Shown here: positions 36,356-45,222 of the stretch, in pieces | Layout of the letters: each line of letters opens with the position of its first letter | Position numbering within the stretch: position 1 is the first letter of the stretch | Assembly (NCBI RefSeq): GCF_024206495.1 | Contig: NZ_JAMBPQ010000014.1 | Location: 113,668 to 177,667, forward strand | Direction of reading: 5' to 3' | DNA length: 64,000 bases | Origin: Paraburkholderia sp. CNPSo 3272 | GTDB lineage: Bacteria > Pseudomonadota > Gammaproteobacteria > Burkholderiales > Burkholderiaceae | Position numbers and translations under genes: made by a program | Notes under the pieces: model-generated | Databases searched by the model: none | What the model was told of the DNA's origin: nothing | The model's input: the letters and a program-made list of their open reading frames with translations, nothing else

Positions 36356-37372
36356 ATGAAGCTTTCACGACGTACCTTGCTGGGCCATGGTTTGGCACTT
36401 CCCTTGAGTTTTGGCCTTTCGCCGCTCCTCGCCCTCCGGTCCGCGAGGGCGAGCGCCGCCCCAGCATCTCTCGCGATTGTGATGAATTCGGGTGAGGCCA
36501 GCGTATCCGTGATTGACATGACCTCGCGCGAAGTCATCCGCACCCTGCCGACGATGCGTGAACCAAGCCACTGGGCCCTTTCTCCGGACAGAAACAGGCT
36601 ATATATCGCGGACGCGAGTGGCAACGCGCTATTCATCGTCGATCCGCGCAACGGCACATCGCTCGGACATAAAGTCATTGCTGACCCCTATCAACTGGGC
36701 TTTACACCCGACCACCGTTATCTGGTCATCAACGCGCTGCGCATCAACTACGTCGACGTCTACCGTGCCGACGACCTCACACTGGTCAAGCGCTTCTCGC
36801 CAGGGGAAATGCCAAGCCATCTCGACTTCTCACCGGATTCCCGCTGGAGCTTCAACTCGATGCAGGAGTCCAGCACGCTGGTCTCCTTCGACTTGACGAA
36901 CATGACCATACGCTGGAAGGCGAAACTCGGCTCGACGCCTGCGGGCGTACTCTGGCACAACGGCAAAGTGCTCGTTTGCGTCATGGGTGCAGACCACGTG
37001 GCCGAGGTCGACCCTGTCACGGGCAACGTGCTGCGACGTATAAAAACAGGCATCGGCCCGCACAACCTCTTCCTGACACCGGATCGCCAGACGCTGTATG
37101 TCACCAACCGCGTTGGCGGCTCGCTGGCTGCGCTCGACGCGACCACGCTCGAGCTTCGACGCACCTACCCGCTGCACGCGGGCGGCCCCGACGACCTCAG
37201 CGTTGCGCCAGACGGCAAGGTCTGGGTCACGCTGCGATTCCGCGAACAGGTTGCCGTTCTTGATCCCGTCAGTGGCCATTACGACACGATCGACGTGGGC
37301 CGCTCGCCGCACGGTATCTTCCTCACCCCGCAATTGAACCATCCCGGCTACGTTTCGGCCGAACTTCTCTAG
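36356..37372 (+). CDS. Tat-exported YVTN/YncE-like beta-propeller protein
   Basis: 338 residues. The N-terminus MKLSRRTLLGHGLALPLSFG is a twin-arginine signal followed by a cleavage-like ARASA. The mature part has seven-blade propeller repeats: SVSVIDMTSREVIRTL, LSPDRNRLYIADASGN, FTPDHRYLVI, LTPDRQTLYVTNRVGGSLAALD and APDGKVWVTLR. Such propellers act as periplasmic binding or scaffold proteins; some are coupled to quinoprotein systems. It is 8 bases ahead of a membrane hydroxylase gene and probably cotranscribed with it. Ligand unknown. Confidence 0.85.
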   Translation: MKLSRRTLLGHGLALPLSFGLSPLLALRSARASAAPASLAIVMNSGEASVSVIDMTSREVIRTLPTMREPSHWALSPDRNRLYIADASGNALFIVDPRNGTSLGHKVIADPYQLGFTPDHRYLVINALRINYVDVYRADDLTLVKRFSPGEMPSHLDFSPDSRWSFNSMQESSTLVSFDLTNMTIRWKAKLGSTPAGVLWHNGKVLVCVMGADHVAEVDPVTGNVLRRIKTGIGPHNLFLTPDRQTLYVTNRVGGSLAALDATTLELRRTYPLHAGGPDDLSVAPDGKVWVTLRFREQVAVLDPVSGHYDTIDVGRSPHGIFLTPQLNHPGYVSAELL

Positions 37373-37380
37373 GATGCACG

Positions 37381-38343
37381 ATGCTCGTATTTCTCGACAG
37401 ATGGTTCAGCATGCTAGCCGGCGTGATCGATACCTATGCCATTCTGCCGGTGCTCTACCATTTCGGCTGGATGGAATGGGAAGAGTTGTCGTTCGACTGG
37501 GCACTCATCGGCGTCTACGGCTTCTTTGCCGTCGTCGTCACGTATGCGGTGTGCTGGCCGCTCGAAGCATTCTTTCCCATCGAGCGATGGGAAAGCAGGA
37601 AAACCGTCTTCGTCGATGCGCTCTATACCGTCGTTAACCGCGTGGGCGTGCTGCCCGTCTTCAGCTTTCTGCTCTTCTATCAGGTTCAGGTGTGGGTGAA
37701 CGGCTTCGTGGTCGCGCATGGCTATATTCCGCCGACCCTCGAAATGCTCATCCCGCCGCTCCTCGGCCACCCCGTCATCACCTTCGTTGCCTATGCGCTC
37801 ATACTCGACTGTGCCGATTATTGGCGTCACCGCCTGTCGCACACGTACCGCAGTTGGTACGCACTGCATGCGTTGCACCACGCACAACGGCAAATGAGCT
37901 TCTGGTCGGACGACCGAAACCATATGTTCGACGACGTCATCGCCGGTGTCTGGTTCGGTGTGGTGGGTCTCGCGATCGGTATTCCGCCGCTGCAGTTTCC
38001 GTTGCTGTTTCTCTTCATGCGCTTCATCGAGAGCCTCAGCCACGCCAATATCAAACTTTCGTTCGGGCGGTTCGGGGATCGTATTATCGTTTCGCCGCGT
38101 TTCCACCGCCTGCATCACGGCCTGCGTGCAGCCGGCCGGAACTCATGCAATTACGGCGCCGTGTTTCCGATTTGGGACATCGTGTTCCGCACTGCCGATT
38201 TCTCCGATGAATACCCTCCCACGGGGGACAGACGCGCGCCCGAATCGATGGCCAGTGGCGGCTACCTGGCTCAGCAGATGGGAGGACTGCAGTTTTTTGT
38301 TCAAGAATGGCGTCGCGCGAACCGGTCGCGACGCCGCACGTGA
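37381..38343 (+). CDS. Fatty acid hydroxylase / sterol desaturase family membrane protein
   Basis: 320 residues, four or more membrane helices. All three di-iron histidine clusters are present: HRLSH (His150, His154), HALHHA (His163, 166, 167) and RFHRLHHG. These enzymes hydroxylate or desaturate fatty acids, sterols or carotenoids using O2 and an electron donor; rubredoxin or ferredoxin could serve. The substrate cannot be told. The pairing with a Tat-exported propeller is unusual. Confidence 0.9.
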   Translation: MLVFLDRWFSMLAGVIDTYAILPVLYHFGWMEWEELSFDWALIGVYGFFAVVVTYAVCWPLEAFFPIERWESRKTVFVDALYTVVNRVGVLPVFSFLLFYQVQVWVNGFVVAHGYIPPTLEMLIPPLLGHPVITFVAYALILDCADYWRHRLSHTYRSWYALHALHHAQRQMSFWSDDRNHMFDDVIAGVWFGVVGLAIGIPPLQFPLLFLFMRFIESLSHANIKLSFGRFGDRIIVSPRFHRLHHGLRAAGRNSCNYGAVFPIWDIVFRTADFSDEYPPTGDRRAPESMASGGYLAQQMGGLQFFVQEWRRANRSRRRT

Positions 38344-38407
38344 CGTGCAAATGAGATGGGGTTCCCGGCGCACCGCCGTGAGCTCCGCTGACGCGTACCG
38401 GCAGCGC

Positions 38408-39334
38408 TCAAAGATCCCAGTAACCTTCCTTGCTGAATAACTCCGCATAAAAGTCGATGAAGGCCCGCACCTTCGTCGAGACCGTCTTCTTCGGCGGATA
38501 GACTGCCCAGATAGCGGGCATTGCGGATGTGGGTTGGACCTCCCACTCCGGCAGCGGCCTGACCAGTTGCCCGTTGCGCATGGCGTCGCCAATTGCCCAG
38601 GTTGGCAGCAAGGCGACACCGCAACCGGCTATTGCAAGGTCGAGCAGCGCTCCCGTGTCGTCCGCGCGAATTCGCCCCCGAGGCGCACCGTGACGTGACT
38701 GGCGTCTGCCCCAGAGGTGCTGGCCGACGAAAATCCAGCGGTCGTCCGCCGCGAGTGGAAAGCGCAGCGTCACGTGTGTCGACAGATCCTCAGGAGAAGC
38801 CAGCGTCCCGGTCCGCGCCACGTACCGCGGACTGGCGTAGACGACGCGCCGGTGCGGTGCCGGCCGGCGCGCCATAAGTTGCGAGTCGGGCAATGCGCCG
38901 ATTCGGATCGCCAGATCGATGCCTGAGTCGATGATCTTGAGGACGTCGTCGGTCATTACGGCGTCGACGTCGATTTTGGGGAAGCGCTCCAGGAACTCGG
39001 GCAGATGGCGAATGACATGGCGCCTGCCGAACGCAGCAGGCATGGTCACACGCAAGAGGCCGCGCGGCGAGCTATTCAAGGCCGCCGTGACCGCTCGTGC
39101 TTCTTCGAGGCTCTGCAGCACCTGCAGCATCTGCTCGTAGAAAACCCGGCCGCCTTCAGTCAGAACCAGGCCGCGTGTCGACCGGTTGAAGAGCACGATC
39201 GCAAGATCTTGTTCGAGGTCCGTAGCGCTGCGGGAAGCGGTTGAGGTCTTGACGCCGAGCTTAGCGGCAGCCTGACTCAGGCTGCCCAGTTCGGCTGCGT
39301 AGCGAAACGCCCGCATCGCGGAGAAATAGTCCAT
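38408..39334 (-). CDS. LysR-type transcriptional regulator (copy B), with an internally frame-swapped segment
   Basis: 308 residues, the same length as the paralogue at 10044-10970 and similar throughout, except for 16 residues after WIFV. There copy A reads DRSAGPDASQIAVRID and this copy GQHLWGRRQSRHGAPR. Reading the neighbouring frame here restores DASHVTVRLGG, so a +1 and a later -1 change cancel out. The effector domain thus carries a foreign patch of 16 residues. The frame continues upstream to 39616, but MDYFSAM at 39334 matches copy A. May be functional with altered effector response, or decaying. Confidence 0.85.
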   Translation of the reverse strand: MDYFSAMRAFRYAAELGSLSQAAAKLGVKTSTASRSATDLEQDLAIVLFNRSTRGLVLTEGGRVFYEQMLQVLQSLEEARAVTAALNSSPRGLLRVTMPAAFGRRHVIRHLPEFLERFPKIDVDAVMTDDVLKIIDSGIDLAIRIGALPDSQLMARRPAPHRRVVYASPRYVARTGTLASPEDLSTHVTLRFPLAADDRWIFVGQHLWGRRQSRHGAPRGRIRADDTGALLDLAIAGCGVALLPTWAIGDAMRNGQLVRPLPEWEVQPTSAMPAIWAVYPPKKTVSTKVRAFIDFYAELFSKEGYWDL

Positions 39335-39468
39335 CAGATCGGTGTCCTGATAACGGGTGCGTACCGTGACAGGCGCAATCGCTACCGTCTGAAACGAACA
39401 GTAGCGGCCTACCGCCTCTGCCATGCGCCCCGAATGTGCGGCGCCGCGCGCACCGAAGCTATTCCGCA

Positions 39469-39515
39469 TTTGCAAAGCTGATTTCCTCTGTTGGCAGATC
39501 TGGCCGGTCAGCGAC
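39469..39515 (+). repeat. Core of the dispersed intergenic repeat, copy in duplicated region
   Basis: TTTGCAAAGCTGATTTCC then GGCAGATCTGGCCGGTCAGC. Same relative place upstream of LysR copy B as 11105-11150 upstream of LysR copy A. Confidence 0.6.
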
Positions 39516-39539
39516 GCCGGCCCGACAACGATCGACATC

Positions 39540-39635
39540 CCCGTGCAAGGTCTGAGACAGCGCGGCGCCGACCGCCCGAAAGGCAACGTCCACCCGCTCT
39601 CTGAACATGGAGCCACCGTCGGTCATCCGGCGCTC
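39540..39635 (-). pseudogene. LysR fragment matching the truncated LysR at 11175-11441
   Basis: About 95 bases (GCAAGGTCTGAGACAGCGCG ... CTCTGAACATGGAGCCACC on the plus strand) align with 11180-11275. It is interrupted by the helicase fragment. It marks the right end of the region shared with 10-11.3 kb. Confidence 0.65.
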
Positions 39636-39840
39636 GATACGCTGGTGCTCGCCATGCCCGTGGCATGGAAAGGCACGCTGCAGCAGTACGCTGGCCGGCT
39701 ACATCGCGAACATTCTGGCAAAACCGGCGTACGGGTGATTGACTATGTCGACGGAGGTCACCCGGCGTTAAACCGTCTGTGGGAGAAACGCCAGCGGGGG
39801 ATACCGCGCGATGGGCTACCAGGTACGCCTGGCCGGAGAC
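39628..39840 (+). pseudogene. C-terminal fragment of a DEAD/DEAH-box helicase
   Basis: Reads ALDTLVLAMPVAWKGTLQQY, AGRLHREHSGKTGVRVIDYVDGG and HPALNRLWEKRQRG, the motif V-VI region of SF2 helicases of the restriction-helicase type, including the QxxGRLHR arginine finger motif. A one-base insertion in GGGG then shifts the frame (YRAMGYQ continues in another frame). No upstream helicase motifs remain. Confidence 0.7.
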
Positions 39841-40187
39841 AGGCAGCAACTGGCGCTGGCCCGAAGTGCGAGCGAGGCCGCATTCCCTACCCGTGCGGTT
39901 TCTTGCTTGCGCTTCCAAGCGTGCACTTCCCGCCTTTGACGGCCCCATTGTGCACGACCATCGTATTGCACCGGCAGTGCCGATACTCACAAACTGGTCG
40001 CGCTGTACTCGAAAAACGACCGCAACATCCTCGACCTGTGCAGACACGGAACTGGGAAGCAAGCGGGTTGTCGATTGGCTCGCGCACGAGCTCAAGGCAT
40101 CGCTTCGCTGGCCGGCGTACTGTGCTTTGCGAGGTAGCGCGTTAACCAGGGTAACGGCCAAAGGCTACACACGGTCAGGGAACCGCC
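39841..40187. other. Decayed region without recognisable gene
   Basis: About 350 bases between the helicase relic and ompW. Frames such as DTELGSKRVVDWLAHELKAS look like degraded protein but match no family I know. Confidence 0.4.
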
Positions 40188-40943
40188 TCAGAATCTATAT
40201 CCGACGCCAGCAAAGGTAATCCAAGGGTTCGCGGAAATGCGCGTCCTGTTGGTCAACACGGCTTGCCCGTTGGCCGCAACGGAGGTGACCGTCGCGTTCG
40301 TTTTCAGCGGCAGATACGTGACGGAAGCCGCGGCGTACCAGTTCTTGCTGAAGTTGTACGAAACGCCCGCGTTGAACGCGGGATTCCATGACGGGCTCAG
40401 CGACGTATCGACATGACCGCCCGGACCTGCGACCTGCTGCAATGCGCCGCCAAAGGTCGGGTTGAGTTCGGTATGCGAGAACCATGTGTAGTTCACACCG
40501 ACGCCGGCAAACGGGCGCAGCTTCGACTGCGCCGTTCCAAAGTAGTATTTCACGAAGAGAATGGGCGGCCATGACCGCGTGGTGGCCAGCGGCTGCAGAT
40601 CGCCCAGTTCGAGCGACGGGCCGTGCGAGCCGAACGGGGCCGCCGCGCCCTGCGCGTAAAGCTTGAGCTTGGGCGGCGCACCGCTCGCCAGATCGAGCGC
40701 GATGTTGTCGGTGGTGAACCACGCCATCGACAGTTCGGCGGTGAATGTGTTATGGATCTGGCCACCCGTGCCCGCCGACGTAAAGGTGCCAGCGGCCGAA
40801 GTGCTTTGCAACGGTGCTGACGACGATTGCCCGAAATCGAGCCACGCCGCGCCTAGACTTGTCACGATGCTTCCCGCGCTCTGGGCCATCGCTTTGCCGG
40901 ATATCGCCCCGACCATCAGGGCGAGACATGCGAACCTCTTCAT
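40188..40943 (-). CDS. ompW: OmpW/AlkL-like outer membrane protein
   Basis: 251 residues from ATG 40943, which has a strong GGAGGACGGG ribosome site; the long upstream frame is rejected. Signal peptide MKRFACLALMVGAISGKAMA, then an eight-strand barrel ending in the outer-membrane signature GVGYRF. OmpW family features: FTAELSMAWFTTDNIALDLA and LRPFAGVGVNYTWFSHTEL. AlkL, which lets alkanes and other hydrophobic molecules cross the outer membrane, belongs to this family. It lies 118 bases downstream of the acyl-CoA ligase on the same strand, so uptake of a hydrophobic substrate is a reasonable guess. Confidence 0.9.
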   Translation of the reverse strand: MKRFACLALMVGAISGKAMAQSAGSIVTSLGAAWLDFGQSSSAPLQSTSAAGTFTSAGTGGQIHNTFTAELSMAWFTTDNIALDLASGAPPKLKLYAQGAAAPFGSHGPSLELGDLQPLATTRSWPPILFVKYYFGTAQSKLRPFAGVGVNYTWFSHTELNPTFGGALQQVAGPGGHVDTSLSPSWNPAFNAGVSYNFSKNWYAAASVTYLPLKTNATVTSVAANGQAVLTNRTRISANPWITFAGVGYRF

Positions 40944-41061
40944 CCCGTCCTCCAGTTCACTTATTCGTAGTGCATAGTAAAGGGAATCGTCTGCGTTTCC
41001 CGGATTCGCAGCTCGAAGCGCGTAGGCATTCGGTGTCGGCACGCCAGTGAATCGAAAAGCG

Positions 41062-42666
41062 TCACGCCTGCTCAGTGAACACGTTGCCGGGCTGCCCCTC
41101 GAACATTTCGACGAGATACCGTTCCAGCGGCTTTTCCGACGCGGTCTTTGGTATTTCCGGCACCACTTGCACCCACGAAATGACCGAGCTCGCTTCCAGC
41201 TTTGCGCGACAGGCGCGGAACACCTGCTGCGGGTCGAAGTCGCTGGCGCGCTTGGGCACGATGGCTGCCACGACGTCTTTCTCGCCTGGCGCACCGGACG
41301 CGCCCCTCACGCCATAGACGTAGACGTCCTCGACGGCCCCCGATTCGGCAATCACCTTTTCGATTGGCGCCGGGTTGATGAACTCACCGTTGTGGCGAAT
41401 CCCCCCGCCCTTGCGGTATTCGAAAAAGAGCCAGCCGTTCTCGTCCTCACGCACGACGTCGCCCATGTGCAGCCAGCCGCCCTCGCACTTCTGCGCCGAA
41501 GCCTCCGGATTGCCGAAATATTCGACGTTGAACGGCAAGCCGTCCGCCGGCCTGAACAGCAGTTCGCCCGGCACGCCCTTCGCGCAGTCGTTGCCGTCGT
41601 CGTCGATGATCCGATGCTGGAGGCTGGGAGCCGGCTTGCCGATGCTTCCAATGGGACCCACGCCGAGCGGCTTCACGGTGATGCCGCCTTCGGCCGCACC
41701 GTAGAACTCGACGATCCCCACGCCGAAGCGTTTCTCGAACGCCTCCCAGATCGCGGCCGGCATCCCGGCGGAGATCACGAAGCGCACGGGGTTGTCGGCG
41801 TCATCAGGTTTCGCGGGTTCGCTGTAGATTGCCGTCGTCATGCCGCCAAGCAGAGTGAACGTGGTGCAGCGATATTGACGGGTGATGTTCCACAGGCGCG
41901 ACTTCGTGAAGCGGCGCGACAGCACGGCGCGCATGCCCGCCGTGAGCGATGCGCCGAGCGTCACGATCTGGGCGTTGGCATGTGTAAGCGACAGTCCGGA
42001 GTACGGTCGGTCCCCGTCTGCGTAACCGAACAGCGCCGAAACCGCCGCGGACGTCGCGCAATAGCGTTGATGCGTCATCACGATGCCCTTCGGGTCGCCC
42101 GTCGTGCCGGATGTGAAGATCAGTTGCATCGCACCTGCCGGGTCGCGAGCCATGACGGGAAAATCAGGAACATGCGCCGGCAGCAACGCATTCAGGGACG
42201 CCACTCCATGGAAATCCGCAAGTGGCTTGCCACCCTCATCCGTTTCCAGTGCGATCACCCAGGACAGCCGCGCAAGTGAGCCGCGGACGGCCATGAGATT
42301 CTCGAGCGTATAGTCCGCGGCGATCACGCCACGGCATTGCGCCTGTTCGAGCATGTACGCGAGCTTGTCGCCTTTCGCGCGCGGATCGATCGGCACGAAC
42401 ACGGTGTCCGAAATCGAGGCGGCAACCATCGCATCGACGAATTCCGCGTGATTGGCCATCAATAACGCGAAATGATCGCCGGGACGCATTCCCTGATCGA
42501 TCAAGACCTGTGCGAGCCGCTGGCCGTTTTGCCAAAGCTGTCGGTAGGTGCGCACTTCGTCGGGCCGCACGCCAGCGCCTTCGACAGTGAGCACGTCGAG
42601 GTCCGGCATGGTCTCGACGCGGTTGGCGATCAACGCCGCCAACGTGTTTTCAGGTCTCGTGCTCAT
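41062..42666 (-). CDS. Acyl-CoA synthetase (AMP-forming ligase)
   Basis: 534 residues from ATG 42666 behind AAGGAGA. ANL-superfamily features in order: LIFTSGTTGDPKGIVMTH (P-loop), EFYGAAEGG, WLHMGDVV, and the C-terminal lysine motif PKTASEKP. It activates a carboxylic acid to its CoA thioester. Similar in style to AlkK and CaiC, but the substrate pocket cannot be read. It is the fourth gene of the leftward operon starting at 46479, 74 bases after the thiolase. Confidence 0.9.
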   Translation of the reverse strand: MSTRPENTLAALIANRVETMPDLDVLTVEGAGVRPDEVRTYRQLWQNGQRLAQVLIDQGMRPGDHFALLMANHAEFVDAMVAASISDTVFVPIDPRAKGDKLAYMLEQAQCRGVIAADYTLENLMAVRGSLARLSWVIALETDEGGKPLADFHGVASLNALLPAHVPDFPVMARDPAGAMQLIFTSGTTGDPKGIVMTHQRYCATSAAVSALFGYADGDRPYSGLSLTHANAQIVTLGASLTAGMRAVLSRRFTKSRLWNITRQYRCTTFTLLGGMTTAIYSEPAKPDDADNPVRFVISAGMPAAIWEAFEKRFGVGIVEFYGAAEGGITVKPLGVGPIGSIGKPAPSLQHRIIDDDGNDCAKGVPGELLFRPADGLPFNVEYFGNPEASAQKCEGGWLHMGDVVREDENGWLFFEYRKGGGIRHNGEFINPAPIEKVIAESGAVEDVYVYGVRGASGAPGEKDVVAAIVPKRASDFDPQQVFRACRAKLEASSVISWVQVVPEIPKTASEKPLERYLVEMFEGQPGNVFTEQA

Positions 42667-42740
42667 GGCACCCAGTCTCCTTGCTGATTCCATTCTGTTT
42701 CGGTTGGGCTTTGCGCGACTCGCCGGCGCGGATGGGTATT

Positions 42741-43982
42741 TCAGCGGCCGAGAATCGTGATGCTAGCCACGGCCTCTTCCACGCCACACAGACCGCCGCC
42801 GTTTTCAGCAATCGCGATGCGCGCGCCCTCTACCTGCCGGGCCCCCGCATCGCCGCGCAGTTGCGTGACGAGTTCATGGATCTGGCCCAGCCCCGTGGCG
42901 CCTATCGGATGTCCCTTCGATTCAAGGCCCCCGGACGGATTGATCGGAATCCGTCCTCCGATGGTGGTCTCGCCGCGCTCGGCGCACACGCCGCCCATCC
43001 CGAGTTCGCACAGTCCCAGCACCTCGGACTGGATGATTTCGCCGATCGCCGTCGCGTCGTGCACCTCGGCGACCGACACGTCACTGGGCGCGACGGCGGC
43101 CTGGTCATATGCGCTCGACGAACCGAGCCGCACCAGATGCCGGTCAAGCGCCGCGGCCGGCCGATCGGTGCCCGTCTGGAGCACGGAGGCGAGCACGCGA
43201 ATCGCCCGCGAGCGCCGGCCCATGAGCATCGCGAGCCCAGCCTCGCTGCAAACGATCGCCGCTGCCGCCCCGTCGCTGACCGGCGAGCACATCGGCAGCG
43301 TGAGCGGATACGTGATCGGCGGCGCGCCCAGGATATCGTCAATCGTGTAGGGATCCTGATATTGCGCCAGCGGATTGTGAACCGAATGCCCGTGATTCTT
43401 CGCCGATACGGCGGCGAACTGCCGTTGCGTGGTGCCGAACTCGCGCATGTGCATGCGGCCCATCGAAGCGTAGATGTCCATGAATACGCTATAGGGCTTC
43501 GTCGATACGCTACCCGCGGGCGGCTCGATGCCGTAGCCCATCTCCAGCAGCCTGCGCTTGCCGTTCTCCGTGTCGTGCACATCCCACGCGCCGTCGAACG
43601 AACTGAACGTGCGCGCCTTGTCTGGCGAGAACATCTTCTCCGCGCCCACCGCCAGGACGATATCAGCGGCGCCTGCCTTGACGTAGTTCACGGCAAGATG
43701 AAACGCGGTGCTCGCGCTCGCGCAGGCGTTTTCGACGTTGATCACAGGAATCCTGTCAATACCCATCGCACGCAACGCAAGCTGGCCGCGAATCATGTGC
43801 TGGCCCTCCATATGCCCCTGCGTGGAGTTGCCGAAAAACGCCCCCTGCACCTGCCTGCTGTCACAGCCCGCGTCAGCAAGCGCAGCTTCCACCGCTGCGC
43901 GCGTCAGTTGCTTGACACTCGTGTCCAGATGCTTGCCGAATGACGTCATGCCAACGCCCGCGATGTACACTTCGCCGCTCAT
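42741..43982 (-). CDS. Thiolase family protein, sterol carrier (SCP-x) type
   Basis: 413 residues from ATG 43982, with a TAGGAGAGAAG ribosome site. The nucleophilic Cys lies in INVENACASASTAF; the catalytic His regions are AEVHDATAIGE and ESKGHPIGATGLGQ. The usual C-terminal CxG loop is replaced by ENGGGLCG, as in SCP-x/lipid-transfer-type thiolases that cleave branched or sterol side-chain 3-ketoacyl-CoAs. That points to a non-linear substrate. Gap to the next gene upstream is 76 bases. Confidence 0.88.
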   Translation of the reverse strand: MSGEVYIAGVGMTSFGKHLDTSVKQLTRAAVEAALADAGCDSRQVQGAFFGNSTQGHMEGQHMIRGQLALRAMGIDRIPVINVENACASASTAFHLAVNYVKAGAADIVLAVGAEKMFSPDKARTFSSFDGAWDVHDTENGKRRLLEMGYGIEPPAGSVSTKPYSVFMDIYASMGRMHMREFGTTQRQFAAVSAKNHGHSVHNPLAQYQDPYTIDDILGAPPITYPLTLPMCSPVSDGAAAAIVCSEAGLAMLMGRRSRAIRVLASVLQTGTDRPAAALDRHLVRLGSSSAYDQAAVAPSDVSVAEVHDATAIGEIIQSEVLGLCELGMGGVCAERGETTIGGRIPINPSGGLESKGHPIGATGLGQIHELVTQLRGDAGARQVEGARIAIAENGGGLCGVEEAVASITILGR

Positions 43983-44058
43983 CTCTTCTCTCCTACGCTG
44001 AGTTCCCGGCGCCACGTCCACCCTGTAAGCCAGGCGCACGTGGCGTTCGCCGCTGCTG

Positions 44059-45174
44059 TCAAACGCTCTTCACTTCGTACGACAGGTAGCCTTCCTCCGC
44101 CAGCGCGGCGACAAGGTTGCGCGCACCGAATGCCCGTGCCGGCGAGACAAAGCCGACCGCGTGCAATTGGTTTCGCAGCACGCGGCGCGCGGCTTCCGCA
44201 CCGAGCACACCCGTTTGCACATACGGAGAATTGCCACGCAGAATCACGCTGACTGAATTCGTATTGCCCCTCCCCTGGCACGAAAGCGTGCAGCGATTCA
44301 CGTCCGGGTTCTCGCGCGCGGGTTCGACCTGGGTCACGGCCTTGCCCCATTCGTTGGTGACTTCTTCCTGTTTGGCTTCGTCGAGCATCCGGCACTCTGC
44401 CTCGAACTTCTTCAGCAGGCCGACCACGGCGTTAAAGCGCTCCTGGTTGCGGAACGAGACGAGCGTCTGGCAATTGCGCACGCGCGGATCGTCTGCGTAC
44501 CAGATTGGCTCGCCACCGCCGCCCCACGGCAACGCGTTCAGCAGCACGTGCTCGCCGGGCACATGAACCTGGTACGGCGTGGCCCATGGCCATTGCACCA
44601 GCTCGTTGTTGCGCAGGAAGAACTGCTGCCTCGTGCACATCCGCAGAAAGGACATCGTCGACGCGACACTCACTTCGGAGTCGCCGAGATACACCACGTC
44701 GAGGGTATCGATGCCCTGCGTTTCCAGCGCAATCTCGGCGGCCAGATTGCCTTCGGTCCACATGTACGAGTTGCCCGGACACAGCGCCAGACCTTTCGCC
44801 GCAAAGGCCTCGCCAAAATCTTCTTTGAGCAGCGACATCCAGTCGGTTTCGCCGGTCGTGTCGAAGTAGTGGCAGCCCGCTGCAAGGCTTGCTTCGACTA
44901 CGGGCCGCCCCAGCTGCATGAACGGCCCGACGATGTTGATCACCGCTTTCCTGCCGTGAAAGAGTTCGGCCAGCGCCGCCGTTTCATGCTCAACGCTAAC
45001 GCACTGGTAGTCATGCCCTGCCAGCTCTGGCACCTTCGCCATCTCCTCCTCGAGCCGCGCCTTGTTACGACCGGCGGCAATAAACGGAATTCCGCGCTCG
45101 GCGAGCTTCCACGCAGTCAGCTTGCCGGTATAGCCACTCGCTCCGTAGAGCACCACGTCGTATTGCGTTGCCAT
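44059..45174 (-). CDS. Saccharopine dehydrogenase-like NAD(P)-binding reductase
   Basis: 371 residues from ATG 45174 behind GGAGACAAGGA. N-terminal Rossmann fold YDVVLYGASGYTGKLTAWKLAERG, then AGRNKARLEEE, INIVGPFMQLGRPVVEA and HYFDTTGETDW. This is the saccharopine-dehydrogenase/trans-acting enoyl-reductase family, where relatives reduce lipid intermediates rather than make lysine. The second half (LPWGGGGEPIWYADDPRVRN) is not one I can assign. Its place between an acyl-CoA dehydrogenase and a thiolase suggests a redox step on an acyl-CoA intermediate. Confidence 0.8.
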   Translation of the reverse strand: MATQYDVVLYGASGYTGKLTAWKLAERGIPFIAAGRNKARLEEEMAKVPELAGHDYQCVSVEHETAALAELFHGRKAVINIVGPFMQLGRPVVEASLAAGCHYFDTTGETDWMSLLKEDFGEAFAAKGLALCPGNSYMWTEGNLAAEIALETQGIDTLDVVYLGDSEVSVASTMSFLRMCTRQQFFLRNNELVQWPWATPYQVHVPGEHVLLNALPWGGGGEPIWYADDPRVRNCQTLVSFRNQERFNAVVGLLKKFEAECRMLDEAKQEEVTNEWGKAVTQVEPARENPDVNRCTLSCQGRGNTNSVSVILRGNSPYVQTGVLGAEAARRVLRNQLHAVGFVSPARAFGARNLVAALAEEGYLSYEVKSV

Positions 45175-45222
45175 TTCCTTGTCTCCTTCCGCTTTATTCA
45201 AATGTGTGAGCACAACCTGTCG

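Noticed and set aside
41047..43943. Two 410-420-codon plus-strand frames opposite the ligase and thiolase
   Set aside because: Both are mirror frames of well-supported enzymes.
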